Shown here in pieces: positions 9,392 to 17,544 of a stretch of DNA of 64,000 nt. Below the pieces are notes generated by a model. It had not been told where the DNA came from, ran no database searches, and saw only the letters and a program-made list of their open reading frames with translations. This DNA comes from an uncultured Veillonella sp. (lineage in GTDB: Bacteria > Bacillota > Negativicutes > Veillonellales > Veillonellaceae). Each line of letters starts with the position of its first letter. The stretch's first letter is position 1. Location: assembly GCA_902478055.1 (NCBI GenBank), contig CABSJL010000001.1:62001-126000 (forward strand). The letters run 5' to 3'. Made by a program: the position numbers and the translations under genes.

Positions 9392-9437
9392 AAGGAGTGG
9401 GATTTCTTAAATAAATCCTCACTCCTTGCTTGCTTTT
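9392..9437 (+). terminator. Rho-independent terminator after rpe
   Basis: AAGGAGTGGGATTT (9392-9405) can pair with AAATCCTCACTCCTT (9413-9427) with one bulged A, leaving a 7-base loop. The tail is GCTTGCTTTT, a weak T-run. It closes the priA-rpe operon. The tail overlaps the -35 box of the rpsB promoter. The rest of the 285-base gap 9279-9391 is AT-rich, with only short imperfect palindromes and no gene. Confidence 0.75.
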
Positions 9438-9458
9438 AGAATAATTTTTTGGTAAAAT
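9430..9458 (+). promoter_or_regulatory. Promoter of the rpsB operon
   Basis: TTGCTT at 9430-9435 and TAAAAT at 9453-9458 are separated by exactly 17 bases, and TGG before the -10 makes it an extended -10 promoter. It lies directly after the rpe terminator. Transcription should start near 9465, giving a leader of about 100 bases before rpsB. Confidence 0.65.
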
Positions 9459-9464
9459 TACTGG

Positions 9465-9563
9465 GTATGAAAAATATGCACGTCGGTGGACTTCGGTACT
9501 GTGCCTAATTTTGGGTGACCCGAAGGATGAAGCGGCGGAGGTTAATTAACAGGAGGTGCCACA
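9465..9563 (+). promoter_or_regulatory. Possible structured rpsB leader (S2 autoregulation candidate)
   Basis: The stretch between the promoter and rpsB is strikingly GC-richer than its surroundings and contains complementary segments. CTTCGG (9491-9496) pairs with CCGAAG (9520-9525). GCAC (9478-9481) can pair either with GTGC (9501-9504) or with GTGC (9556-9559), which overlaps the region just after the AGGAGG Shine-Dalgarno (9551-9556). Such alternatives are what a ribosomal-protein leader would need. S2 leaders exist in other bacteria. That this one binds S2 is an inference. Confidence 0.4.
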
Positions 9564-10277
9564 ATGGCAGTAGTATCAATGAAACAATTATTAGAGGCTG
9601 GTGTACACTTTGGTCATCAGACTAGAAGATGGAACCCTAAAATGGCGAAATTCATCTTCACTGAACGCAATGGTATTTATATCATTGACTTGTCCAAAAC
9701 AGTTAAAAAAGTAGAAGAAGCTTACAATTTCTTGCGTGAAGTTGCTTCCCAAGGCGAAGTAATCTTGTTCGTAGGTACTAAAAAACAAGCTCAAGAAGCT
9801 ATTAAAGAAGAAGCTATCCGTGCTAACATGTTCTTCGTTAACGAACGTTGGTTGGGCGGTATGTTGACTAACTTCAAAACAATTGAAACTCGTATTAAAC
9901 GTTTAAAACAATTGGAAGCTATGGCAGAAGATGGTACTTTCGAAGTATTGCCTAAAAAAGAAGTTATCGGTCTTCGTCATGAAATGGATAAATTGGAAAA
10001 ATATCTTGGTGGTATCAAAGATATGCCTAAAATGCCAGGTGCTCTTTTCGTAGTTGATCCTAAAAAAGAAAAAATCGCTATTGCAGAAGCTAAAAAATTG
10101 GGTATTCCAGTTGTTGCAACAGTTGACACTAACTGCGATCCTGATGAAGTAGAATTCCCAATCCCAGCAAATGATGACGCTATCCGCGCTGTAAAATTGT
10201 TGGCTGGTAAAATGGCAGACGCTGTTCTTGAAGGTCGTCAAGGCGAATCTTTAGACGGTGCTGAAGCTGCAGAATAA
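9564..10277 (+). CDS. rpsB: 30S ribosomal protein S2
   Basis: A component of the small ribosomal subunit (237 residues). The N-terminus [20 protein letters not shown] is a hallmark of the family, followed by [17 protein letters not shown] and [32 protein letters not shown] and [12 protein letters not shown] are the second signature. The start codon follows ACAGGAGGTGCCACA. Codon use is strongly biased compared with neighbours, with many GCT, GAA, AAA, CGT and GGT codons, as expected for a highly expressed gene. It heads the rpsB-tsf-pyrH-frr run, an order seen in most bacteria. Confidence 0.98.
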   Translation: MAVVSMKQLLEAGVHFGHQTRRWNPKMAKFIFTERNGIYIIDLSKTVKKVEEAYNFLREVASQGEVILFVGTKKQAQEAIKEEAIRANMFFVNERWLGGMLTNFKTIETRIKRLKQLEAMAEDGTFEVLPKKEVIGLRHEMDKLEKYLGGIKDMPKMPGALFVVDPKKEKIAIAEAKKLGIPVVATVDTNCDPDEVEFPIPANDDAIRAVKLLAGKMADAVLEGRQGESLDGAEAAE

Positions 10278-10337
10278 TTCTGTTAAGCTACTTAATCATT
10301 TCTGATTAGCATTTGAAAGATAAATCTATAACATATA

Positions 10338-10372
10338 TAATTAGGGTAAGGACTATATCCTTACCTTAATTA
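10338..10372 (+). terminator. rpsB-tsf intergenic stem-loop (partial terminator or processing site)
   Basis: TAATTAGGGTAAGGA (10338-10352) pairs with TCCTTACCTTAATTA (10358-10372) over 15 pairs with one G-U, around a CTATA loop. No T-run follows, only GTACTAGG and the tsf Shine-Dalgarno, so it is unlikely to stop transcription fully. It may stabilise or define the rpsB mRNA end. Confidence 0.5.
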
Positions 10373-10392
10373 GTACTAGGAGGAACAAAATA

Positions 10393-11073
10393 ATGGCAAT
10401 TACTGCTGCTTTGGTAAAAGAATTGCGCGACATGACTGGCGCAGGTATGATGGACGCTAAAAAAGCATTGGTTGAAACTGACGGTAATATCGATAAAGCG
10501 GTTGACCTTCTTCGTGAAAAAGGTTTGGCTGCTGCAGCTAAAAAAGCTGGTCGTATCGCAGCTGAAGGTGTAGTACAATCTTACATCCACGCTGGTGGCC
10601 GTATCGGTGTATTGGTAGAAGTTAACTGCGAAACTGACTTCGTTGCTAAAACTGATGATTTCCAAAACTTGGCACGCGATATCGCTATGCAAATCGCAGC
10701 TGTAAACCCTACATATTTGAACCGTGAAGAAGTTCCTGCTGAAGTAATCGAACACGAAAAACAAGTATTGTTGGAACAAGCTAAAGTAGAAGCTGAAGAA
10801 GACGTTAAAGCTGGTCGTAAACCAAAACCTGAAGCTGTTTTAGAAAAAATGGTTGCAGGTCGTATTGAAAAATTCTATAAAGAAAATTGCCTATTAGAAC
10901 AAGTATTCATTAAAGATGGCGATAAAACTGTTACAGACATCATTAATGAAAATATTGCAAAAATCGGTGAAAACATCAACGTACGTCGTTTTGTTCGCTA
11001 CGGTTTGGGCGAAGGCATTGAAAAACGCCAAGATGACTTCGTAGCTGAAGTAATGGCATCTGTTGGTAAATAA
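10393..11073 (+). CDS. tsf: Translation elongation factor Ts
   Basis: It recycles EF-Tu from GDP to GTP. The N-terminal UBA-like module reads [20 protein letters not shown] and the EF-Tu-contacting core has the invariant TDFV ([13 protein letters not shown]). The protein has 226 residues, clearly shorter than the E. coli and B. subtilis proteins (about 283-293). It appears to lack most of the second core subdomain/coiled-coil region, as in short Ts forms. The C-terminus [19 protein letters not shown] is intact, so it is not truncated by mutation. The start follows CTAGGAGGAACAAAATA. Codon use is highly biased, as in rpsB. Confidence 0.97.
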   Translation: MAITAALVKELRDMTGAGMMDAKKALVETDGNIDKAVDLLREKGLAAAAKKAGRIAAEGVVQSYIHAGGRIGVLVEVNCETDFVAKTDDFQNLARDIAMQIAAVNPTYLNREEVPAEVIEHEKQVLLEQAKVEAEEDVKAGRKPKPEAVLEKMVAGRIEKFYKENCLLEQVFIKDGDKTVTDIINENIAKIGENINVRRFVRYGLGEGIEKRQDDFVAEVMASVGK

Positions 11074-11082
11074 TTAAGAAAT

Positions 11083-11116
11083 AATAAGAGAACACCGTAC
11101 AGTGTTCTCTTATTTT
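11083..11116 (+). terminator. Stem-loop terminator between tsf and pyrH
   Basis: AATAAGAGAACAC (11083-11095) pairs perfectly with GTGTTCTCTTATT (11102-11114) around a CGTACA loop and ends in TTATTTTG. The T-rich 3' arm makes it a likely intrinsic terminator or attenuator. It would reduce transcription from the highly expressed rpsB-tsf pair into pyrH. No strong promoter fits in the short gap before pyrH, so read-through is probable. Confidence 0.7.
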
Positions 11117-11135
11117 GCAATAGAGGAGTAAACAC

Positions 11136-11861
11136 ATGGCAAAGAGAAACTTTAGACGTATTGTTTTGAAGTTGAGTGGTGAAGCATTAGCGGGTGAACA
11201 AGGTTTTGGTATTAACCCTGATGTTGTTGAAGAATTTGCAAAAGAAATTGCTGCTTTAGCAAAATCCACTGATTTAGAAATCGCAATTGTTGTTGGTGGC
11301 GGTAACTTGTGGAGAGGGTTAGCTGGTAGTAACCAAGGTATGGATCGTGCTACAGCTGACTATATGGGTATGCTAGCAACAGTAATGAACTCCTTAGCAT
11401 TGCAAGATGCATTAGAACAAGCAGGCGTAGACACTCGTGTTCAAACTGCTATCGAAATGCAAGAAATTGCAGAACCTTATATTCGTCGTCGTGCAATTCG
11501 TCACTTAGAGAAAAAACGTATCGTTATCTTCGGTGCAGGCCTTGGTAAACCATACTTCTCTACAGACACAACAGCTGCATTGCGCGCTGCTGAAATTGAA
11601 GCAGATGCAATTTTGATGGCGAAGAAGTTTGCTGACGGTGTATATGATTCTGATCCTAAAACGAATCCTAATGCCGTTAAATTTGATGAGTTAACATATA
11701 ATGATATCATCACAAAAGAATTAAAGGTTATGGATGCAACATCCACAACTTTATGTAAAGATAATAATATCCCTATTATTGTATTTAGCATGGACATTCC
11801 TGGTAACATTACTAAAGCCGCTAAAGGTGAAGAGATTGGTACCATAGTTCGAGGAGAATAA
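11136..11861 (+). CDS. pyrH: Uridylate kinase
   Basis: It phosphorylates UMP to UDP and belongs to the amino acid kinase fold, not the P-loop kinases. Motifs are [68 protein letters not shown] and [11 protein letters not shown]. Length (241) is standard. AGAGGAGTAAACAC precedes the ATG. It sits in the universally common tsf-pyrH-frr order, 5 bases before frr. Bacterial UMP kinases are usually hexameric, activated by GTP and inhibited by UTP. Confidence 0.97.
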   Translation: MAKRNFRRIVLKLSGEALAGEQGFGINPDVVEEFAKEIAALAKSTDLEIAIVVGGGNLWRGLAGSNQGMDRATADYMGMLATVMNSLALQDALEQAGVDTRVQTAIEMQEIAEPYIRRRAIRHLEKKRIVIFGAGLGKPYFSTDTTAALRAAEIEADAILMAKKFADGVYDSDPKTNPNAVKFDELTYNDIITKELKVMDATSTTLCKDNNIPIIVFSMDIPGNITKAAKGEEIGTIVRGE

Positions 11862-11866
11862 TTCAA

Positions 11867-12427
11867 ATGGAAATTAAAGAATTGTTGCAACAAGCAGAAG
11901 AACGCATGAATAAGTCTATTGAGGCTTTAAAACATGAATTTGCATCTATTCGTACAGGCCGTGCTAGTGTAGCATTGCTTGACAAAGTAATGGTTGACTA
12001 TTATGGTAGCCCATCTCCAATTAACCAAGTTGCAAATATCTCCGTGCCTGAGCCTCGTATGATTGTTATTGCACCTTGGGATAAAACTATGATTGGTGCT
12101 ATTGAAAAAGCAATCTTACAATCTGATCTTGGTTTAAATCCAGGTAATGATGGTGCTCAAATCCGATTGACTATTCCTCAATTGACTGAGGAACGTCGTA
12201 AAGAAATCGTTAAAGTTGTTCATAAAAAAGCTGAAGATGCTAAAGTTGCAGTACGAAATATTCGTCGTGATGTAAATGATGCATTGAAAAAAGAAGAGAA
12301 AGCTAAAACAATTACTGAAGATGATGCTAAAGACGGTTTAGATCAAATTCAAAAACTTACAGATGCTAAAATTAAGCAGATTGATGAGTTAAAAGCAGTA
12401 AAAGAAAAGGACGTATTAGAAGTATAA
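11867..12427 (+). CDS. frr: Ribosome recycling factor
   Basis: With EF-G it splits the post-termination ribosome. The 186-residue protein contains the helical-bundle signatures EFASIRTGRASVALLDKV, VPEPRMIVIAPWDK, NPGNDGAQIRLTIPQLTEERR and the long C-terminal helix AKVAVRNIRRDVNDALKK. GAGGAGAATAATTCAA precedes the ATG. Its TAA stop overlaps the ATG of the next small gene by one base (TAATG), a translational-coupling arrangement. Confidence 0.97.
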   Translation: MEIKELLQQAEERMNKSIEALKHEFASIRTGRASVALLDKVMVDYYGSPSPINQVANISVPEPRMIVIAPWDKTMIGAIEKAILQSDLGLNPGNDGAQIRLTIPQLTEERRKEIVKVVHKKAEDAKVAVRNIRRDVNDALKKEEKAKTITEDDAKDGLDQIQKLTDAKIKQIDELKAVKEKDVLEV

Positions 12428-12678
12428 TGTTAGATTCTAATAGCCTTATTGGAATACCATGGCAGCTTGCAAAGTCTCGTTTGCAGGCTGCCCATATTCC
12501 TTTTAAGGTAATGATTGGGGGATCCTTTAATCGCTTTTTTGATATTGCTGATAAAGGATTTTATGTAGCACGTATTACCAAGGTTGATGAGTGTTTACAT
12601 ATACTAGTGTATAGACCAATGATTGCCAGCGACTTCGGAAATTCTATCGAGGTAGACTATGCTAAAGAAATTATTTAA
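12427..12678 (+). CDS. Small conserved-looking protein of unknown function (PASTA-like fold possible)
   Basis: An 83-residue protein that I do not recognise. It starts inside the frr stop codon (TAATG) and overlaps uppS by 20 bases, so its position in the operon argues that it is translated. No Shine-Dalgarno is visible apart from upstream frr codons, which supports re-initiation. The opening LIGIPWQLAKSRLQAAHIPF resembles the first half of a PASTA repeat, as does the closing beta segment LHILVYRP. No signal peptide or membrane helix is present. The resemblance is by eye only; it could equally be an unrelated alpha/beta protein. Confidence 0.65.
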   Translation: MLDSNSLIGIPWQLAKSRLQAAHIPFKVMIGGSFNRFFDIADKGFYVARITKVDECLHILVYRPMIASDFGNSIEVDYAKEII

Positions 12679-13423
12679 CCGTAAACCATCTGATACGCCT
12701 GTTATTGATAGTAATGTGATACCAAAACATGTTGCTATTATTATGGATGGCAATGGTCGTTGGGCAAAACGAAGAGGCATGCCACGATCAATGGGACACC
12801 GCGCAGGGGCCGACGTATTAAAGCAGATTGTTATTGCTGCAGATGAGATTGGAATTAGAGCTCTTACGGTATATGGCTTCTCCACAGAGAACTGGAAGCG
12901 TCCTGAACAGGAAGTTTCTTTACTTATGGCTCTCATAAAAGAATACTTAAATAATAATGTTAAGTATATGCATGAACATAATGTGCGTATTCGCTTTATT
13001 GGATATATCGGTGCTCTTTCAGATGAGCTTCAAAAGATTATTCACGATGCCGAATTATTAACTCAGAATAATACAGGCCTTACCTTACAGTTAGCAATAA
13101 ACTATGGGGGGCGTGATGAAATAGTAAGAACTATCCGCGATATTACAAATTCTGTTGTGGATGGAACTATTACTACAGACGAGATTACAGAAGACTATGT
13201 TAGTTCCCAACTTTTCACTAAAGAGTTTAGTGATGTAGACTTGTTAATTCGTCCAAGTAGTGATTTTAGAATTAGTAACTTTTTATTGTGGCAGCTAGCT
13301 TACGCTGAATTCTGGTTTACTGATTTACATTGGCCAGATTTCACTAAGGAAACATTATTAGAGGCTGTTGCAGCATATCAAAAACGAGAACGCCGGTTTG
13401 GTGGCTTACGTGATGAGGAATAA
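12659..13423 (+). CDS. uppS: Undecaprenyl diphosphate synthase (isoprenyl transferase)
   Basis: It condenses eight isopentenyl diphosphates onto farnesyl diphosphate to make the lipid carrier for cell-wall and LPS units. Motif HVAIIMDGNGRWAKRRG carries the catalytic Asp, followed by GHRAGADVL and VYGFSTENWKRP. The C-terminal signature reads IRPSSDFRISNFLLWQ, where most homologues have RTSGExRxSNF; the Arg and Ser that bind substrate are kept. LAYAEFWFTDLHWPDF completes the family. The ATG lies inside the preceding small ORF and cdsA starts 3 bases after the stop. Confidence 0.96.
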   Translation: MLKKLFNRKPSDTPVIDSNVIPKHVAIIMDGNGRWAKRRGMPRSMGHRAGADVLKQIVIAADEIGIRALTVYGFSTENWKRPEQEVSLLMALIKEYLNNNVKYMHEHNVRIRFIGYIGALSDELQKIIHDAELLTQNNTGLTLQLAINYGGRDEIVRTIRDITNSVVDGTITTDEITEDYVSSQLFTKEFSDVDLLIRPSSDFRISNFLLWQLAYAEFWFTDLHWPDFTKETLLEAVAAYQKRERRFGGLRDEE

Positions 13424-13426
13424 AAA

Positions 13427-14251
13427 ATGTTAAAAACACGTGTTATAACCGCTGTTATAGGTTTTATTATTGCCTTAGGGGCCATTACATTAGGCGGACC
13501 TGTATATGATATTCTTATTACATTATTAGCTCTATTGGGTTGGCGTGAGTTTGTTTTACTAGGTAAAGCTAAACATGTGCGTATGTCCATTTTATGGGGC
13601 TATATTAGTATTTTATTATTGATGATTGCCTTTGCATGTCATCAGTATATTCTAGCAATAGCTATATTAGTATTGAGTTTATCAGCCAATTATATGTTAT
13701 GTACATTTGGTGAAAACAAATACTCTTTAGCTAGTGTTTCATTTAGTGTATTTGGCTTATTATATGTTGGTATTGGCATGATTTCTTTGCTCATGATTCG
13801 TCATGACTCTATATACATGTCTCTATCAATGCCATTTGAATTATATAATTGGGGAACAATTACTCTTTGGCTAGTATTATTTACAACATGGGCTAGTGAT
13901 ACTTTTGCTTATTTTGCTGGTCGTGCCTTTGGTAAACGTAAAATTGTTCCATCCATTAGTCCTAATAAAACACTAGAAGGTTTTATTGGTGGCTTTATCG
14001 GCTGTATTATTACAGGCGCTGTATTTTCGTATATCGTAGGCATTCCATGGTGGATGGGCATTCATGTTGGTATGATTAGCGGTATACTTGCACCATTAGG
14101 TGATTTATTTGAATCAAAGATTAAACGATTATGTAATGTGAAAGATTCTGGTACTTTACTACCAGGTCATGGTGGTGTATTGGATCGTTTTGATAGTTTA
14201 TTATTTGCGGCTCCTATTACATTGATATACATATTACTCTTTTCGTACTAA
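13427..14251 (+). CDS. cdsA: Phosphatidate cytidylyltransferase
   Basis: This integral membrane enzyme makes CDP-diacylglycerol from phosphatidate and CTP, the entry to phospholipid synthesis. The 274 residues contain about seven hydrophobic segments, beginning with VITAVIGFIIALGAITLGG. The CTP/metal signature is intact near the C-terminus: ESKIKRLCNVKDSGTLLPG followed by HGGVLDRFDS. SPNKTLEGFIGG is the other conserved block. It follows uppS by 3 bases, the usual uppS-cdsA-dxr-rseP order of envelope operons. Confidence 0.95.
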   Translation: MLKTRVITAVIGFIIALGAITLGGPVYDILITLLALLGWREFVLLGKAKHVRMSILWGYISILLLMIAFACHQYILAIAILVLSLSANYMLCTFGENKYSLASVSFSVFGLLYVGIGMISLLMIRHDSIYMSLSMPFELYNWGTITLWLVLFTTWASDTFAYFAGRAFGKRKIVPSISPNKTLEGFIGGFIGCIITGAVFSYIVGIPWWMGIHVGMISGILAPLGDLFESKIKRLCNVKDSGTLLPGHGGVLDRFDSLLFAAPITLIYILLFSY

Positions 14252-14269
14252 TCTAATAGAGGTAAGCTT

Positions 14270-15415
14270 ATGAAATACCTAAGTATTATTGGCAGTACTG
14301 GCTCAATCGGTACACAGACACTAGATGTAGTGTCTCAACATCCAGATCAATTCAAGGTGGTTGCCTTAGTGGCACATCATAATATTGACCTCTTAGAACA
14401 ACAAATTAAAGAATATCAGCCATTAGTAGCTGGATTAGTTGATGAAAATGCTTTTAAAGAGCTACAAGGCCGCTATACAGGTCCTACAAAACTGGTAGGT
14501 GGCAAGGAAGCGCTCATTGCGGCAGCAACAATTCAAGAAGCTACTATGGTTGTAACTGCTATTGTAGGTGCTGCTGGTATTGAACCTACTGTAGAGGCCA
14601 TCAAAAAAGGTAAGACCATTGGTCTTGCTAATAAAGAAACATTGGTTGCTGGTGGCCCATTGATTACATCCTTAGCGAAAGAGTATGGCGTACAAATTTT
14701 ACCTATTGATAGTGAGCACAGTGCTATTTTCCAATGCTTAGAAGGACAAGATCGCGATAATGTTGATTCTTTAATCGTTACAGCTTCTGGTGGTCCTTTA
14801 CGGACTTGGGATTCTGATAAGATTCAAACTGCCACAGCTGCAGATTGCTTGCGACATCCAACTTGGAATATGGGCAATAAGATTACTATCGACTCTGCAT
14901 CTCTATTTAACAAGGGCTTAGAGGTAATCGAAGCTCATTGGCTATTTGGTTTTGATTTTGATCATATTGATGTTGTCGTACATCCTCAAAGTATCGTTCA
15001 TTCCATGATACGCATGAAAGATGGGGCTATATTAGCTCAAATGGGTAATCCAGATATGCGCGAGCCTATTCAATATGCTTTGACATATCCAAAACGTGAA
15101 GTTTTAAGTATGAATCATCTTGATTTTTCAAAAGCTTTACAATTAGAGTTTTTACCACCACGATATGATGATTTTCCTGCCCTTCGTCTAGCATATGAAG
15201 TAGGACGAGCAAGTGGCTTTAAACCAGCCGTATTTAATGCTGCAAACGAAACAGCAGTTTATGCATTTTTAGATGATAAAATCGCCTTTGGTGATATTTA
15301 CAAAGTCGTTACATCAGTTCTAGAATCTATGGGACCTGAAGATGACTTTACGTTAGACAATTTATTAGCTATCGATAGATGGGCTCGTGAAAAGGCTACA
15401 TTATTGATGGTATAG
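14270..15415 (+). CDS. dxr: 1-deoxy-D-xylulose 5-phosphate reductoisomerase
   Basis: It converts DXP to 2-C-methyl-D-erythritol 4-phosphate with NADPH in the MEP isoprenoid pathway. The nucleotide-binding start is LSIIGSTGSIGTQTLDVV. The substrate and metal region has NKETLVAGG, PIDSEHSAIFQ, TASGGPLRTW, HPTWNMGNKITIDSASLFNK and VHPQSIVHSMI. Length (381) is typical. Together with ispG three genes later it shows isoprenoids are made by the MEP route and feed UppS in the same operon. AGAGGTAAGCTT precedes the ATG. Confidence 0.97.
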   Translation: MKYLSIIGSTGSIGTQTLDVVSQHPDQFKVVALVAHHNIDLLEQQIKEYQPLVAGLVDENAFKELQGRYTGPTKLVGGKEALIAAATIQEATMVVTAIVGAAGIEPTVEAIKKGKTIGLANKETLVAGGPLITSLAKEYGVQILPIDSEHSAIFQCLEGQDRDNVDSLIVTASGGPLRTWDSDKIQTATAADCLRHPTWNMGNKITIDSASLFNKGLEVIEAHWLFGFDFDHIDVVVHPQSIVHSMIRMKDGAILAQMGNPDMREPIQYALTYPKREVLSMNHLDFSKALQLEFLPPRYDDFPALRLAYEVGRASGFKPAVFNAANETAVYAFLDDKIAFGDIYKVVTSVLESMGPEDDFTLDNLLAIDRWAREKATLLMV

Positions 15416-15423
15416 GAGTATAT

Positions 15424-16440
15424 ATGACAACGGCATTAGCCACAATATTTGTATTTGGTTTAATCGTGTTTATTCATGAGTTAGGCCATTTTATTACAGC
15501 AAAAATGTCGGGTATGCAAGTAGACGAATTCGCCATAGGTTTTGGACCTGCGATTTTTAAAGTTCAAAAAGGGGAAACCTTATATTCTATTCGTATCATT
15601 CCTCTTGGTGGCTTTAATCGTATTGCTGGCATGAGTCCTGACGAGCCGTTAAATGAACGGTCATTTTATACTAAACCTGCATGGAAGAAATTTATTGTTA
15701 TTTCTGCAGGGGCTGTATTTAATTTTTTATTGGCCATTGTTTTATTCTTTGGCCTCAATGCAACAGTAGGTAATCTTACCTATACAAATGATCCTGTTAT
15801 TGGTAATATCATCCCTGGTAGTGCCGCTGAACAAGCTCATTTACAATCAAATGATAGAATTCTTACTATTGATGGTAAAAAGATTTCAACGTGGGATGAA
15901 ATCCGTCCTAGCTTACAAGGTACTGCCAACCATGGTGTTACCGTTGTGGTAGATCGAGACGGAGAAACTGTAGAAACTACAGTGATTCCAAAAATGGAAC
16001 AAGATAGTCCTAAAATTGGTATTTATCCTAGTTTTACACGAGAAAGTTATAGCATAGGCGAGTCTTTGAGTCTAGCTGTTACTCGTACTGGTCAAACAAT
16101 TGTTGCTATGTTAAGTGGTTTGTATGATATGATTCGCGGCACACAAGCTGCAGAATTATCCGGCCCAGTAGGTATTTCACAAATGGCTGGCACTATTGCA
16201 CAATCTGGCTTTGCACCACTTTTGAGCTTTGCTGCATTCTTAAGTATTAACTTAGGGGTTATCAATCTTTTACCATTACCTGTATTAGATGGTGGTCATT
16301 TAATTATTATTTTGGCTGAAGCAATTACAGGTCGTAAATTACCTGCTAAGGCACTAATGTATATTCAAATGGTTGGTGTTGCTTTAATGGTAGCATTATT
16401 CTTATATGTAACGACTCAGGATATATTCCGATTACTATAA
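15424..16440 (+). CDS. rseP: Site-2 zinc metalloprotease of the RseP family
   Basis: An intramembrane protease (M50) that cleaves membrane-anchored regulators such as anti-sigma factors. The zinc site HELGH lies in the first transmembrane helix (VFIHELGHFITAKMSG). A PDZ domain occupies about residues 115-195 (VIGNIIPGSAAEQAHLQSND). The third zinc ligand is in NLLPLPVLDGGHL. GPVGISQMAG is also conserved. With 338 residues it carries one PDZ domain, as in Firmicute RasP, rather than the two of E. coli RseP. No substrate is recognisable in the window. Confidence 0.94.
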   Translation: MTTALATIFVFGLIVFIHELGHFITAKMSGMQVDEFAIGFGPAIFKVQKGETLYSIRIIPLGGFNRIAGMSPDEPLNERSFYTKPAWKKFIVISAGAVFNFLLAIVLFFGLNATVGNLTYTNDPVIGNIIPGSAAEQAHLQSNDRILTIDGKKISTWDEIRPSLQGTANHGVTVVVDRDGETVETTVIPKMEQDSPKIGIYPSFTRESYSIGESLSLAVTRTGQTIVAMLSGLYDMIRGTQAAELSGPVGISQMAGTIAQSGFAPLLSFAAFLSINLGVINLLPLPVLDGGHLIIILAEAITGRKLPAKALMYIQMVGVALMVALFLYVTTQDIFRLL

Positions 16441-16458
16441 GATAGATGGGAGATTACA

Positions 16459-17544
16459 ATGATTGTACGTAAACCAACAAATGGTATCTATGTAGGTACA
16501 GTTAAAATTGGTGATTATGCACCGGTAAGCATTCAATCTATGATTACTACAGATCCAGTTCATACGGAAAAGGCTATAGCTGAAATAAATCGTTTAGCTG
16601 AGGCTGGTTGTGAACTAGTACGTGTTGCAGTTCCTACTATGGCTTCTGCTAAAGCTTTAAAAGCAGTTCGTGCTGGTATTGATATTCCTTTAATTGCTGA
16701 TATTCATTTCGACTATAAATTAGCGTTAGAAGCTATCGAGAATAATGTTGATGGATTGCGTATTAACCCAGGAAATATCGGCGGTGAGGATAAGGTATTA
16801 GCTGTTATAGAAAAAGCTAAGCCTAAACAAATCCCGATTCGTATTGGCGTTAATGCAGGGTCTTTACCAAAGCATATTCTCGATGCACATGGAGGTCATC
16901 CTACAGCTGATGGCATGGTGGAAACTGCATTAGAACATGTGCGAATTCTTGAGAAACTCGACTACCGTCAAATGAAATTATCTATTAAAGCAACGGAAGT
17001 TCCTTTAATGGTAGAAGCTTATCGTAAGTTATCTGACAAGATTCCTTACCCTTTGCATTTAGGTGTTACTGAGGCTGGGACGATAAAACAAGGTACTATT
17101 AAATCTGCTATGGGCATTGGTGCTTTATTATTAGACGGCATTGGTGATACATTACGGGTATCTTTAACGGGTGACCCAATACATGAAATAGAAGTAGGCC
17201 GAAGTATTTTAAGTAACTTGGGATTACGTAACTTTGGTGCTACAATGATTTCCTGCCCTACATGTGGCCGATGCCAAGTCAATCTGTTTGACATGGCGAG
17301 AATTGTAGAGGAGCGCTTAGCATCTATTAAAGCACCGATTAAAGTTGCTGTTATGGGATGTGTTGTAAATGGGCCCGGTGAGGCTCGTGAAGCTGATTTT
17401 GGTATTGCTGGTGGTAATGGTCAAGGTATTGTTTTCCGAAAAGGTGAAGTTATCAAGACTGTACCAGAAGCTGAATTAGTAGATACATTATTTAGAGAAA
17501 TTGATCAATATTTAGAAAGCTTAAATGAGGAGTCTTTATGTTAG
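16459..17544 (+). CDS. ispG: 4-hydroxy-3-methylbut-2-enyl diphosphate synthase
   Basis: A 4Fe-4S enzyme that reduces MEcPP to HMBPP, the penultimate MEP-pathway step. The N-terminal TIM barrel has VSIQSMITTDP and PLIADIHFDYKLAL. The cluster-binding C-terminal domain keeps the Cys pair in SCPTCGRCQVN and a third Cys in VAVMGCVVNGPGEA, with the conserved Glu. Length (361) fits the short bacterial form without the extra plant-type domain. The last bases overlap proS by 7, so the two are coupled. Confidence 0.96.
   Translation: MIVRKPTNGIYVGTVKIGDYAPVSIQSMITTDPVHTEKAIAEINRLAEAGCELVRVAVPTMASAKALKAVRAGIDIPLIADIHFDYKLALEAIENNVDGLRINPGNIGGEDKVLAVIEKAKPKQIPIRIGVNAGSLPKHILDAHGGHPTADGMVETALEHVRILEKLDYRQMKLSIKATEVPLMVEAYRKLSDKIPYPLHLGVTEAGTIKQGTIKSAMGIGALLLDGIGDTLRVSLTGDPIHEIEVGRSILSNLGLRNFGATMISCPTCGRCQVNLFDMARIVEERLASIKAPIKVAVMGCVVNGPGEAREADFGIAGGNGQGIVFRKGEVIKTVPEAELVDTLFREIDQYLESLNEESLC

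Noticed and set aside
9591..10241. Minus-strand open frames across rpsB
   Set aside because: They mirror the codon bias of rpsB, have Phe/Cys/Ser-rich nonsense compositions and no ribosome sites. The same applies to minus-strand frames over dnaK, dnaJ and tsf.
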